DNA of 64,000 nucleotides from Reyranella massiliensis 521 (GCF_000312425.1 NZ_HE997181.1:406002-470001); one strand, 5' to 3'. Shown: positions 1 through 7,109, numbered from the stretch's first letter. Program-made: numbers and translations. Notes: generated from the letters alone by a model not told the origin.

Positions 1-2
1 AT

Positions 3-1196
3 ACGGTCGAGGCTGCCGGCGTGGCCGTCGATACCGGATTCATCGTCTATAACGACGTCACCTATCCGAACCTCGCTGCCTTGTTCCGCCATCTCGACGT
101 CGAGACCAAGCCATCCGACATGTCGTTCGCCGTCTCGCTCGACGATGGCAGGCTGGAATATTCCGGTACCGGCTTCTCGGGTCTGTTCGCCCAGGGCCGG
201 AACGCCATGAGCCCCCGGTTCTGGCGAATGCTGTGGGATCTCATACGATTCTATCGCAAGGCGCCGCTCGATGCGGCGCAGCTCGGCGCCACCTCGCTCG
301 GTGATTATCTCGACGCTGCCGGCTATGGCGCGGCATTCCGCAACGACCATCTGTTTCCGATGGCCGCCGCGATCTGGTCGACACCGGCCGCCGACATCGG
401 GAACTATCCGGCAACCGCCTTCATACGGTTCTGCGAAACACATGGCCTTCTCAAGTTGTCCGGTCGCCCGACCTGGCGCACCGTCGACGGCGGCAGCCGC
501 TCCTACGTGCGGTGCCTCGCCAGGGCCATTCCGGAAATTGTTTCCAATCATCCCATCAAGGCCATTTCGCGCCTGCCAGTGGGCGTGGAGATCGTCGGCG
601 AAACCGGAGACCGCCGTCGCTTCGACCATGTCGTCATTGCAACACACGCCGATCAGGCGCTCGACATGATCGTGGACCCGAGCGCCGACGAAAGACGCCT
701 GCTTGGCGCTTTTTCCTATGTCGGCAACGACGCCATCCTCCATTCGGATGCCAGCCTGATGCCTCGTCGTCGCAAGGTGTGGTCGAGCTGGAACTACATG
801 TCGTGCAATGCCGGGGACAATCGCCAGCTCGCCGTCACCTACTGGATGAACAGACTGCAGGGCATCGCCGACGAAACGCCCCTGTTCGTCACGCTCAATC
901 CTCACCGGCAGATCGAAAGTGCGCGCATCGTCGAGCGGCTGCACTACCGGCATCCCAGCTTCAATGCGACTGCCATGGCGGCGCAGGAGAAGCTGTGGGC
1001 TCTGCAGGGCGGGCGCAACACATGGTTCTGCGGCGCCTATTTCGGTGCCGGCTTCCACGAAGACGGCCTCCAGGCGGGGCTTGCCGTGGCCGAGGCTCTC
1101 GGTGGCGTGCGGCGGCCCTGGATCGTCCCTAACGAATCCGGCCGCATCCATGTCGACGGTCTTGTTGCAGCCCGGGCCGTACAAGAGGCGGCCTGA
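3..1196 (+). CDS. FAD/NAD-binding amine-oxidase-like oxidoreductase (COG2907 type), 5' truncated
   Basis: The reading frame is already open at base 3 (residues TVEAAGVAVDTGFIVYN), so the N-terminal GxGxxG nucleotide-binding fold lies upstream of the window and the true start is not visible. The segment DTGFIVYN followed by YPNLAALF, and the C-terminal WFCGAYFGAGFHEDGLQAG block, are typical of the COG2907 family of flavin-dependent amine-oxidase-like proteins. The substrate is unknown. The next gene starts inside this gene's stop codon (TGATG), so the two are translationally coupled. In Rhodobacter-type alphaproteobacteria this family, DUF1365 and a cyclopropane-fatty-acid-synthase-like gene belong to the singlet-oxygen RpoE/ChrR regulon. 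A similar membrane-lipid stress role here is inference. Confidence 0.85.
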   Translation, partial: TVEAAGVAVDTGFIVYNDVTYPNLAALFRHLDVETKPSDMSFAVSLDDGRLEYSGTGFSGLFAQGRNAMSPRFWRMLWDLIRFYRKAPLDAAQLGATSLGDYLDAAGYGAAFRNDHLFPMAAAIWSTPAADIGNYPATAFIRFCETHGLLKLSGRPTWRTVDGGSRSYVRCLARAIPEIVSNHPIKAISRLPVGVEIVGETGDRRRFDHVVIATHADQALDMIVDPSADERRLLGAFSYVGNDAILHSDASLMPRRRKVWSSWNYMSCNAGDNRQLAVTYWMNRLQGIADETPLFVTLNPHRQIESARIVERLHYRHPSFNATAMAAQEKLWALQGGRNTWFCGAYFGAGFHEDGLQAGLAVAEALGGVRRPWIVPNESGRIHVDGLVAARAVQEAA

Positions 1197-2008
1197 TGGC
1201 GAGCTTTCGGTCGGCTCTCTACACAGGCGAGGTGGCTCACCACAGGCTGCGCCCGAAGCGGCATCGGCTTCGCTACAAGGTCTTCTATCTTCTGCTGGAT
1301 CTCGACGAAATCGACACCGTGACGGACTCCCTGCGGCTGTTCTCGCGCAATCGGTTCAACCTTTTTGGCTTTCGCGACAGGGATCATGGCGACGGCACCG
1401 CCGCACCGTTGCGCGAACAGATAGAATGTCATCTGCGTCGGGCGAGCGTGGAAGCCGGCGGGCCGATCCGGCTTCTGACGATGCCGCGCGTGCTAGGATA
1501 CGTCTTCAATCCGCTCAGCATCTATTTCTGCCATCGGGTGGACAATTCGCTCGCGGCGATCTTCTACGAGGTCAGCAATACGTTCGGAGAACGTCACAGC
1601 TATCTCATTCCCCTTGAAGCCGGCTCGACCGGGACCATTCATCAAGCAAGCCGTAAGACGCTCTATGTCTCGCCCTTCCTCGGTGTCGACATGAGCTATT
1701 CCTTTACCGTCGCGCCACCCGGCGAACAGCTGTCGGTGACGATTGCGGGGCGCGACGGCAAGGGGCCCCTGCTGGTCGCCAAACTTGCGGCAACACGCCA
1801 GGCATTGACCGACGCAGCGCTTGCCCGCGCCTTTGTCGTTTACCCGCTGCTGACGTTGAAGGTGATCGCGGGCATTCACTGGGAAGCTCTCTTGCTCTGG
1901 CTCAAGGGAGTTCGCCTGGAGCGCCGGCCGCCGGCGCCACGCGAAGCCGTCACGCTTGGTCATGAGAGATTGCCTTCCGCTACGAAGAGCGCTCACACAA
2001 GCGTGTAG
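1196..2008 (+). CDS. DUF1365 family protein
   Basis: This is a 270-residue protein whose ATG overlaps the TGA of the upstream oxidoreductase. It begins with SALYTGEVAHHRLRPKRHRL and contains MPRVLGYVFNPLSIYFC and an FYEVSNTFGERHSY block, which are hallmark stretches of the DUF1365 family. The biochemical function is not established. The family usually travels with COG2907 amine-oxidase-like proteins and a cyclopropane-fatty-acyl-phospholipid synthase in oxidative-stress operons. No such synthase follows here; the next gene is a secreted fasciclin protein behind its own probable promoter. I see no clear signal peptide. Family assignment is confident, function is not. Confidence 0.88.
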   Translation: MASFRSALYTGEVAHHRLRPKRHRLRYKVFYLLLDLDEIDTVTDSLRLFSRNRFNLFGFRDRDHGDGTAAPLREQIECHLRRASVEAGGPIRLLTMPRVLGYVFNPLSIYFCHRVDNSLAAIFYEVSNTFGERHSYLIPLEAGSTGTIHQASRKTLYVSPFLGVDMSYSFTVAPPGEQLSVTIAGRDGKGPLLVAKLAATRQALTDAALARAFVVYPLLTLKVIAGIHWEALLLWLKGVRLERRPPAPREAVTLGHERLPSATKSAHTSV

Positions 2009-2038
2009 CGAGAGAGCCGGACTTCGGCGCGCGGCTTG

Positions 2039-2066
2039 TGATCCGCGGCGGCGCGCAGGTCGTAAA
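2039..2066 (+). promoter_or_regulatory. ECF-sigma-like promoter upstream of the fasciclin gene
   Basis: The sequence reads TGATCC, 16 bp, then CGTAAA. This resembles promoters of the ECF11 (RpoE/ChrR, singlet-oxygen) sigma factors of alphaproteobacteria, which have a TGATC -35 and a GTAA/TAAG-type -10. It lies 30 bp after the DUF1365 stop and about 100 bp before the fasciclin start. The two preceding genes belong to families controlled by that sigma factor, which adds circumstantial support. This is a motif match only. Confidence 0.42.
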
Positions 2067-2166
2067 CAGTTTGCGAACGATGACAGTGAGGAGAATCCCG
2101 GAGCCTCCCGTCGCCGTGCCGCGTGACAGACCTGTGACGCGTTCGTTCCTATTTCAGGAGGTAAAG

Positions 2167-2724
2167 ATGCCGAAGCATAACGCTTTCTCCGCCGCGGTAA
2201 CGGCACTGGCCATTGTGGCGGCCGGTCCCGTGCTGGCGGCAAATCCAATGGTCGGCGGCGCGCCGATGCTCGAGACGAAGAACATCGTCGAGAATGCCGC
2301 GAACTCCAAGGACCACACCACCCTCGTGACGGCGGTGAAGGCAGCCGGCCTTGTCGACACCCTGTCCGGTGCCGGCCCCTTCACCGTGTTTGCGCCGACG
2401 AATGCCGCGTTCGCCAAGCTCCCGCCGGGGACTGTCGAAATGCTGGTCAAGCCGGAGAACAAGGCGAAGCTCACCAAGATTCTCACCTGCCACGTCGTTT
2501 CCGCGAACGCCATGTCCGGTGCGATTGCCAAGATGATCAAGGACGACAAGGGCACCCATCCGGTGAAGACGGTCGGTGGCTGTACGCTCCAGGCCAAGAT
2601 GCAGGGCGAGAAGATTACGCTGACCGACGAGAACGGCACCGTCGCGACGGTTACGATTGCCGACGTCAAGCAATCCAACGGTGTCATTCACGTCGTCGAC
2701 ACGGTCCTCTTGCCGAAGACGTAG
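2167..2724 (+). CDS. Secreted fasciclin (FAS1) domain protein
   Basis: This is a 185-residue protein. I chose the ATG at 2167 because AGGAGGT lies seven bases upstream and the product then begins with a classical signal peptide (MPKHNAFSAAVTALAIVAAGPVLAA); an in-frame extension back to 2038 has no such support. The mature part is one FAS1 domain, with the H1 motif FTVFAPTNAAFAKLP near residue 80 and the H2 motif GVIHVVDTVLLP at the C-terminus. FAS1 proteins are extracytoplasmic and usually mediate adhesion. In bacteria they often sit beside ECF sigma/anti-sigma genes or in their regulons, which fits the TGATC/CGTAA promoter upstream. No lipobox is visible, so it is probably free in the periplasm or exported. 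Confidence 0.9.
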   Translation: MPKHNAFSAAVTALAIVAAGPVLAANPMVGGAPMLETKNIVENAANSKDHTTLVTAVKAAGLVDTLSGAGPFTVFAPTNAAFAKLPPGTVEMLVKPENKAKLTKILTCHVVSANAMSGAIAKMIKDDKGTHPVKTVGGCTLQAKMQGEKITLTDENGTVATVTIADVKQSNGVIHVVDTVLLPKT

Positions 2725-2760
2725 CGAGGCGCGCTTCTTCGGCCCATGGACCTGCGCTGG

Positions 2761-2803
2761 GCGCGGCCGGCGAAGAGCGCCGGCTGCGCCCTCTCGAAGG
2801 GCG
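2761..2803. terminator. Strong hairpins between convergent genes (fasciclin / histidine kinase)
   Basis: Positions 2761-2772 pair with 2778-2789 over 12 consecutive base pairs (one G-U) around the five-base loop AAGAG. A second stem overlaps it, with CGCCCT (2787-2792) pairing with AGGGCG (2798-2803). The structures fill the 93-bp gap between a plus-strand and a minus-strand gene, so a bidirectional terminator is likely. There is no good U-tract. The two overlapping stems cannot form together. Confidence 0.5.
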
Positions 2804-2817
2804 TTGGGTCCAGGTCT

Positions 2818-4653
2818 CTACGAACGCTGCCTTGGTGCCGCCATGCATCGGTTCCGGTCGACCGACAGGTCGATGACCAGCCCTTCGGGTCGCCACTCTC
2901 GCGAGATTTTGCCGCCCAGCTGCACGATCGTCGCCTCCACGAGCGTGCTGCCGAATCCTCTGTCCTTGGCCGCAGTATCCGGCGAGGGGCCGCCCTTTTC
3001 CGTCCACTGGATGTGAAGCATGCCTTTCTGCTCACTGCAGGCGATGGCCACGGTGCCATCGGATGTCGACAGGCTTCCGTACTTCGCCGCGTTCGTCGCG
3101 AATTCGTTGAAGAGCAGCGCGAAGGAGGTGACGGAACCGCCAGCAAGCGGAAGGTCGGTGCCTTGGATCGCAAAACGTGTTTGCCCAGCCTTGGTTTGCA
3201 CGTCGTATGGCGACAGGATCGTCCGAAGCAGGGTATGGAGCGTTGTCGTTCGCTCGCTGATGATGTCGTCGGCCGTGGGATCCGGCAAGGTGAGAGAATG
3301 AGCGCGCGCGAGTGCCGCGAGGCGTTCGTTCACCGTCGACGCAAGCTCAGGCGCCGATTGAGTAGAGCGCGCGCTCAGGGACACGACGCCACCCGCCAGG
3401 GCAAACATGTTCTTTACCCGATGGGCCATTTCCCGCAGCAGAAGCCGCTGCCGTTCCTGCGCAAGCCGCCGGTCGGTAATGTCGCGGGCGACCTTCGATG
3501 CGCCGACGACAATGCCGTTTTCGTCCTTCACCGGCGATACAGTGAGCGAGATATCGATGAGGCTTCCGTCCCTGCGCCGGCGAATCGTTTCGTAATGGTC
3601 GATGCGTTCGCCGGCGCGGAGACGCGCGAGGATACCCGGCTCTTCGTTGTAACGATCGGGCGGCATCAGCATGGTAACGTGGTGCCCGATGGCTTCGATG
3701 CTGGTGTAGCCAAACAGCCGCTCGGCACCCGGGTTCCAGCTTGTGATGATGCCGTCGAGGTCCTTCGTGATGATGGCATCGTCGGAGGAATTGACGATCT
3801 CCGCGAGGAGTCGCAGCGATTGTCTCTGATCGCTGATGTCGACCAGAACGTTTATCGCGCCAACGAACTGGCCGGATTGGTCGTTCAAGGGCGTGGGATA
3901 TGCGATGAAGGGAACGCGGCTGCCGTCGGGTCGTTCGGCGATGGCCTCGCCGTTGTGACCCCCCCGCCGCTCCTTGAGGGTCAGCGCCACGGGGCATTCA
4001 TCGTGGGGCAGCGGTTTGCCATCGGGCCGATAGAGCTTCCACGCTCCGCAAAAGACGCTCTTTCCCAGCTCCGGACGATAGCCCCAGAGATTTGCCGCGG
4101 CCTGGTTATAGAAGGTGATCACGCCCGCGGTATCGGTCGTGTAGACCGCCAGGGGAAGGGCTTCGAGCAGGTTCCGCGCCTGCTGCGCGGTGCCGCTTGT
4201 GGCTGCCGCGGCGGAGGCATGACGCTGTGTAATGTCGTGCAGGCAGCCGACCGCTCCGACGAAGCGGCCGGTCGAGTCCCTCAGCGGGTCGACGTTCATC
4301 TCGACGACGAGTCGCGTGCCGGTTGGTTGTTCTACGGCGACCTGGCGATTTCGTACGGCAATGCCGCTCGCGAGGACTTCGGCCATCGCACAATTGCCAA
4401 GGGCAATCGGACTGCCGTCGAGGCCATACAGGCGACGGAAACCGCAGAGGCGGTCACCGGCATCGTCGAGAGCCGGTTCTCGTCCCCAAAGGGCTGCAGC
4501 GCGGCGATTATAGCGGACGATCTTTCCGTCGATGTCACATACATAGGCAGCGGTCGGAAGCAGGTCGAACAAACTTGAAGGAAGATCGAACACATGCTCC
4601 TCGAAGGAATGCTGTAGCACTGCGGTGCGCCGAGATTGACCGAGAGCTCGCAT
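2818..4653 (-). CDS. Three-PAS sensor histidine kinase, HisKA_2/HWE type
   Basis: This is a 611-residue protein with no predicted transmembrane segment, so it is probably a cytoplasmic sensor. Three PAS domains cover about residues 26-140, 155-275 and 280-400; the third has the FGYTSIEAIGHHVTMLMP pattern. The dimerisation box contains MAHRVKN with phospho-acceptor His411. The ATPase domain has NEFATNAAKYG (N-box, residues 516-526), a WTEKGGP motif and a GFGSTLVEA G-box. The WxE motif and general layout fit the HWE/HisKA_2 class, but the histidine expected before the N-box glutamate is Asn516. Kinases of this class often feed the PhyR-NepR-EcfG stress cascade. No response regulator lies beside it, so it is an orphan. 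Its start region faces the DUF3309 gene, which has an EcfG-like promoter. Confidence 0.88.
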   Translation of the reverse strand: MRALGQSRRTAVLQHSFEEHVFDLPSSLFDLLPTAAYVCDIDGKIVRYNRRAAALWGREPALDDAGDRLCGFRRLYGLDGSPIALGNCAMAEVLASGIAVRNRQVAVEQPTGTRLVVEMNVDPLRDSTGRFVGAVGCLHDITQRHASAAAATSGTAQQARNLLEALPLAVYTTDTAGVITFYNQAAANLWGYRPELGKSVFCGAWKLYRPDGKPLPHDECPVALTLKERRGGHNGEAIAERPDGSRVPFIAYPTPLNDQSGQFVGAINVLVDISDQRQSLRLLAEIVNSSDDAIITKDLDGIITSWNPGAERLFGYTSIEAIGHHVTMLMPPDRYNEEPGILARLRAGERIDHYETIRRRRDGSLIDISLTVSPVKDENGIVVGASKVARDITDRRLAQERQRLLLREMAHRVKNMFALAGGVVSLSARSTQSAPELASTVNERLAALARAHSLTLPDPTADDIISERTTTLHTLLRTILSPYDVQTKAGQTRFAIQGTDLPLAGGSVTSFALLFNEFATNAAKYGSLSTSDGTVAIACSEQKGMLHIQWTEKGGPSPDTAAKDRGFGSTLVEATIVQLGGKISREWRPEGLVIDLSVDRNRCMAAPRQRS

Positions 4654-4997
4654 CCTGCCTCCCGAGACCCCGCTATTTGCAAACCCCGCCCACGCCCGTT
4701 CGTGACCGAGAGTCCGCGCTTTGTCCAGCTTGGGGTACCGTAACGGTAACGTCCGTGACGGCTTCGCGTTGCGGCGCGCGCGATGGCTCCTCGTGCGGCA
4801 TCCGTCATCGGCAACGGGAGCGTCAGCTTCCGTACGGTCGCGGGGAAGGCCCGTCAGTTTGACCCGGAACGATCCGTTATCGGTGCCGTTTGTGAGGAGC
4901 CGATCGGCTCGTGGTCGGCGCCGGGCGTGCCATCTGCATTGTCATCGGTATGGTCCCGGCTTCCTGGAAGGCCAATCAAAGCCTGGAGGCGACGGTC
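4654..4997. other. 344-bp intergenic region between kinase and DUF3309 genes
   Basis: No convincing coding region is seen here. The stretch should contain the promoter of the kinase (leftward) and of DUF3309 (rightward). Two elements stand out. One is a 13-bp palindrome, TACCGT-A-ACGGTA, at 4736-4748, which could be an operator. The other is the EcfG-like promoter at 4866-4890. The roughly 100 bases between that promoter and the DUF3309 ATG would be a long untranslated leader. No tRNA-like or riboswitch-like fold was recognised. Confidence 0.5.
4866..4890 (+). promoter_or_regulatory. EcfG-type general stress promoter (GGAAC-N16-CGTT)
   Basis: GGAAC at 4866-4870 and CGTT at 4887-4890 are separated by exactly 16 bases. 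This is the consensus of alphaproteobacterial EcfG (general stress response) promoters. It points towards the DUF3309 gene, whose ATG is 107 bases downstream. DUF3309 genes are small membrane-protein genes often seen among stress-induced loci. The match is exact at all nine consensus positions and in intergenic DNA, but no transcription start has been mapped. Confidence 0.62.
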
Positions 4998-5153
4998 ATG
5001 TTGGGAACTATCCTGCTGGTTATCCTGATCCTGATCTTGATCGGTGCGCTGCCAACTTGGCCGTACAGCAGTGGCTGGGGGTACTATCCCAGCGGCGGCA
5101 TCGGGCTGGTGCTCATCATCATTCTGATCTTGCTGCTAATGGGGAGAATATAG
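4998..5153 (+). CDS. DUF3309 small membrane protein (51 aa)
   Basis: The ATG at 4998 has GGAGGC seven bases upstream and gives a 51-residue peptide. It has two hydrophobic stretches, residues 2-17 (LGTILLVILILILIGA) and about 31-48 (GIGLVLIIILILLLMG), flanking the conserved centre LPTWPYSSGWGYYPSGG. This layout is diagnostic of DUF3309, a family of tiny two-helix inner-membrane peptides. Their function is unknown. The EcfG-like promoter upstream suggests induction in the general stress response. Longer in-frame starts exist upstream (4911), but they extend past the ribosome-binding site and the family N-terminus. Confidence 0.88.
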   Translation: MLGTILLVILILILIGALPTWPYSSGWGYYPSGGIGLVLIIILILLLMGRI

Positions 5154-5172
5154 CCGCCGGCGCTCCCCGATC

Positions 5173-5202
5173 TCTGAACGCCATTCATCTGAACGCCATT
5201 CA
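5173..5202. repeat. Perfect 15-bp tandem duplication
   Basis: TCTGAACGCCATTCA occurs twice head to tail (5173-5187 and 5188-5202) in the 100-bp gap between the convergent DUF3309 and GIY-YIG genes. The junction also forms a short palindrome, TTCA-TC-TGAA. It may be a replication-slippage duplication in non-coding DNA or a pair of protein-binding sites. Confidence 0.8.
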
Positions 5203-5253
5203 ATTGTGCGTGGTGTCCGCGCGGCGCAGACGCGGCCACCGCCGGATCGGGCT

Positions 5254-5589
5254 TTAGAGTGGCGTGGCCTCAAGCTTCAACCGCCAGTGCTCCAGACGCC
5301 TCTTCAGGAGATCGTCTTTGAAATAGGGAGCCTCCTCGTCGTCGATCTGCTCGACGATTTCGAAGGTGAAGTTGTCTGCACCATGTTCGTGCCACGCCTT
5401 CTGAAGGTCGGCGTGCGGACTGCTTCCCAGTCGGAGCGCGAACCAGATGCGGTTTTGGACGGTATCCAGGGTCGGGCTTTGCCCGATCCAGGCTTCGCCC
5501 GAAGTTGCGCAGCGGACCATGTAGATCCCAGCCACGGCTTTGCGCTCCTTGTAGGCCGCGATCGCCAGCTTCTTGTCGAGGGGCTTCAT
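5254..5589 (-). CDS. GIY-YIG nuclease-domain protein (111 aa)
   Basis: This 111-residue protein is a single GIY-YIG domain. AGIYMVRC is the GIY strand and EAWIGQS the YIG strand (written WIG). The helix arginine is in VQNRIWFALRLG, and the metal-binding glutamate is in FTFEIVEQ. GIY-YIG domains make single-strand or double-strand DNA cuts in repair, homing or restriction enzymes. A lone domain of this size is usually annotated only as a GIY-YIG nuclease family protein, and many act on unknown substrates. It is divergent from a DUF2239 gene, separated by 63 bp that hold two AT-rich palindromes, suggesting joint control. No homing-intron context is present. Confidence 0.85.
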   Translation of the reverse strand: MKPLDKKLAIAAYKERKAVAGIYMVRCATSGEAWIGQSPTLDTVQNRIWFALRLGSSPHADLQKAWHEHGADNFTFEIVEQIDDEEAPYFKDDLLKRRLEHWRLKLEATPL

Positions 5590-5597
5590 GTGGGCTT

Positions 5598-5649
5598 AAT
5601 ATTACACGGGTAATATTGGCGCAAGATATTTTACCTTGGTATAAATATC
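5598..5649. promoter_or_regulatory. Two AT-rich palindromes in the GIY-YIG / DUF2239 divergent promoter
   Basis: AATATTAC (5598-5605) and GTAATATT (5610-5617) form a perfect 8-bp inverted repeat with a 4-bp spacer. A second near-palindrome runs from 5625 to 5649 (GATATTTTACC, TT, GGTATAAATATC), broken only by one extra base. Both share a TTAC...GGTA core. A likely promoter for DUF2239 overlaps them: TTGGCG (5616-5621), 18 bp, TATAAA (5640-5645), placing transcription start at or next to the ATG at 5653. A shared repressor is the simplest reading. Confidence 0.55.
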
Positions 5650-5652
5650 CAA

Positions 5653-6276
5653 ATGGATAACCCCCTTTCCTTACCGGCGACGGCCTTCGAAGGCGGTCGG
5701 ATGTTGCTGTCCGGCCCATTGATCGACGTCGTTCTGGCTGTGAAGGCTTCGGCAGAGCGCGGCGTATCGGAGCCCATCCTCGTCTTCGACGACGCTACCG
5801 GCCGCGCCCTCGACTTCGACCTTCGCGGCACAAAGGCCGATATCGCTGCACGTCTGTCGTCGTCCTCGGCCGGGTCCGGACTTCAGGATTCTGCATCGCC
5901 GTTCGAAGGGCCGAGCCCCGGGCGTCGCGGACGGGGGCGGCCGAAGCTGGGCGTGGTCGGCCGCGAGGTGACGTTGTTGCCGCGCCACTGGGAGTGGCTC
6001 GCCGCGCAGCCCGGCGGCGCCTCGGTGGCGCTGCGCAAGCTGGTGGACGAAGCGCGGAAAGCCGGCGGCCCGGCAGAGGCGCGGCGCGCCGCTCAGGAGG
6101 CTGCCTATCGTTTCATGTCGGCAATGGCCGGAAATCTGCCGGGCTTCGAAGAGGCGATACGCGCCTTGTTCGCCAACGACCGCGCCCGGTTCGAGCAGCA
6201 GATATCGAGCTGGCCGGAAGACATTCGTGCCTATGCCTTCCGGCTTGCCTATCAATCTCCGAACGTCCGGCGATAG
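5653..6276 (+). CDS. DUF2239 family protein
   Basis: This 207-residue protein matches DUF2239 along its whole length. It has an N-terminal half with LLSGPLIDVVLAVKA and ILVFDDATGRALDFDLRG, a basic linker (GRRGRGRPKLGVVGREVTLL), and a C-terminal half with PRHWEWLAAQPGGASVALRKLVDEARK and AAYRFMSAMAGNLPGFEEA. The GRGRPKLG stretch is AT-hook-like and suggests DNA contact, but the family function is not known. There is no Shine-Dalgarno sequence before the ATG, and a -10-like TATAAA ends seven bases upstream, so the mRNA may be leaderless. The 3' end overlaps the convergent next gene by 25 bp. Confidence 0.87.
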   Translation: MDNPLSLPATAFEGGRMLLSGPLIDVVLAVKASAERGVSEPILVFDDATGRALDFDLRGTKADIAARLSSSSAGSGLQDSASPFEGPSPGRRGRGRPKLGVVGREVTLLPRHWEWLAAQPGGASVALRKLVDEARKAGGPAEARRAAQEAAYRFMSAMAGNLPGFEEAIRALFANDRARFEQQISSWPEDIRAYAFRLAYQSPNVRR

Positions 6277-7013
6277 GTCTTGGTCATGATCTCGTCGAGT
6301 CGGTCGCCGGGCGTGAAGTCGGCCATCTCGTCGGGCCGCGTGAGGCCGGGGAGCTGGCGCGGGCAGTCGGATGGCGCACCGAGGACCTGCGTGATCGGAT
6401 AGAGCGCCGACCAGGCGGGCACGGCCTCGTAATCCTCCTCGTCGTCGGCGACATGCTTGTCGCGAATCTTGCCCGAAGCCGTCTCGATCTCCATGCCCAT
6501 CATCGTCGTGGCCTTCATCTCCTGCTTGTTGGGCTGACGGATGAGCTCCGAGCGGCCGGGATAGATGCGGTCGATGAAGCGATCCATCAGCTTCAGCTTG
6601 TGGTCGACGTCGTCGATGACATGCGCCTTTCCGAAGGCCATGACGGCGCGATAGTTCACCGAGTGATGGAAGCCGGAGCGCGCCATCACCAGCGCATCGA
6701 GATGTGTGACGGTAAGGCAGACATCGATGCCTTCCTTCTGGGTGCGGATCATCCGGCTGGCCGAAGAGCCATGCCAGTAGAGATGGTCGCCTTCGCGCCA
6801 GAAGCTGGTGGGCGTGCAGTAGGGGCGGCCGTCGATGACGTAGGCGATATGGCAGACAAGTGCCGCGTCGAGGATTTCGTAGATGGTCTTCCTGTCGTAG
6901 CGCCCGCGTTCGTGAAGACGCTTGACCTTGTTGACCTGCGAGACCGGAAAGCTCGACACGGCGCCGTCCGCCTCTGTCGCCACTTTCGCTTCCGCCATCG
7001 TCGCGCTCGTCAT
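6252..7013 (-). CDS. Pyridoxamine 5'-phosphate oxidase-fold flavin-binding protein
   Basis: This is a 253-residue member of the PNPOx-like split-barrel family (COG3467 type). It has YDRKTIYEILDAALVCHIAYVIDGRPYCTPTSFW near the N-terminus and YWHGSSASRMIRT, the usual flavin-phosphate-binding region. Such proteins bind FMN or haem; the true substrate is not known and it need not make PLP. I chose the ATG at 7013 because GCAGGAG lies eight bases upstream; alternatives are 7037 and 7052. It is divergent from a MocR regulator, a common arrangement in which the PLP-binding regulator controls the oxidase-like gene. The frame stays open far upstream over the MocR gene, but that part is antisense noise. 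Confidence 0.87.
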   Translation of the reverse strand: MTSATMAEAKVATEADGAVSSFPVSQVNKVKRLHERGRYDRKTIYEILDAALVCHIAYVIDGRPYCTPTSFWREGDHLYWHGSSASRMIRTQKEGIDVCLTVTHLDALVMARSGFHHSVNYRAVMAFGKAHVIDDVDHKLKLMDRFIDRIYPGRSELIRQPNKQEMKATTMMGMEIETASGKIRDKHVADDEEDYEAVPAWSALYPITQVLGAPSDCPRQLPGLTRPDEMADFTPGDRLDEIMTKTYRRTFGD

Positions 7014-7052
7014 CGCCCGCACTCCTGCCTGGATCATTGTGGGGCGGACCAT

Positions 7053-7109
7053 GCTTCCGATATGGTCTATAAGAAAGATCCAGTTTGGCGAAAGCAGGCT
7101 GTACCAGTT
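7053..7109. promoter_or_regulatory. MocR operator region with direct repeats
   Basis: On the minus strand AACTGGTAC (7109-7101) and AACTGGATC (7085-7077) form a direct repeat with a 24-bp period between the divergent oxidase-like gene and the MocR gene. A TTATAG -10-like element for the leftward gene lies next to them (about 7066-7071). MocR/GabR-type regulators are known to bind direct repeats in such divergent spacers. The repeat nearest the regulator abuts its start codon, so autorepression is plausible. Confidence 0.5.

Noticed and set aside
2746..4578. Long plus-strand open frame (about 610 codons) antisense to the histidine kinase
   Set aside because: It has no recognisable domain, and the minus strand carries three PAS domains, an H-box and an ATPase. 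Long antisense frames are common in GC-rich DNA.
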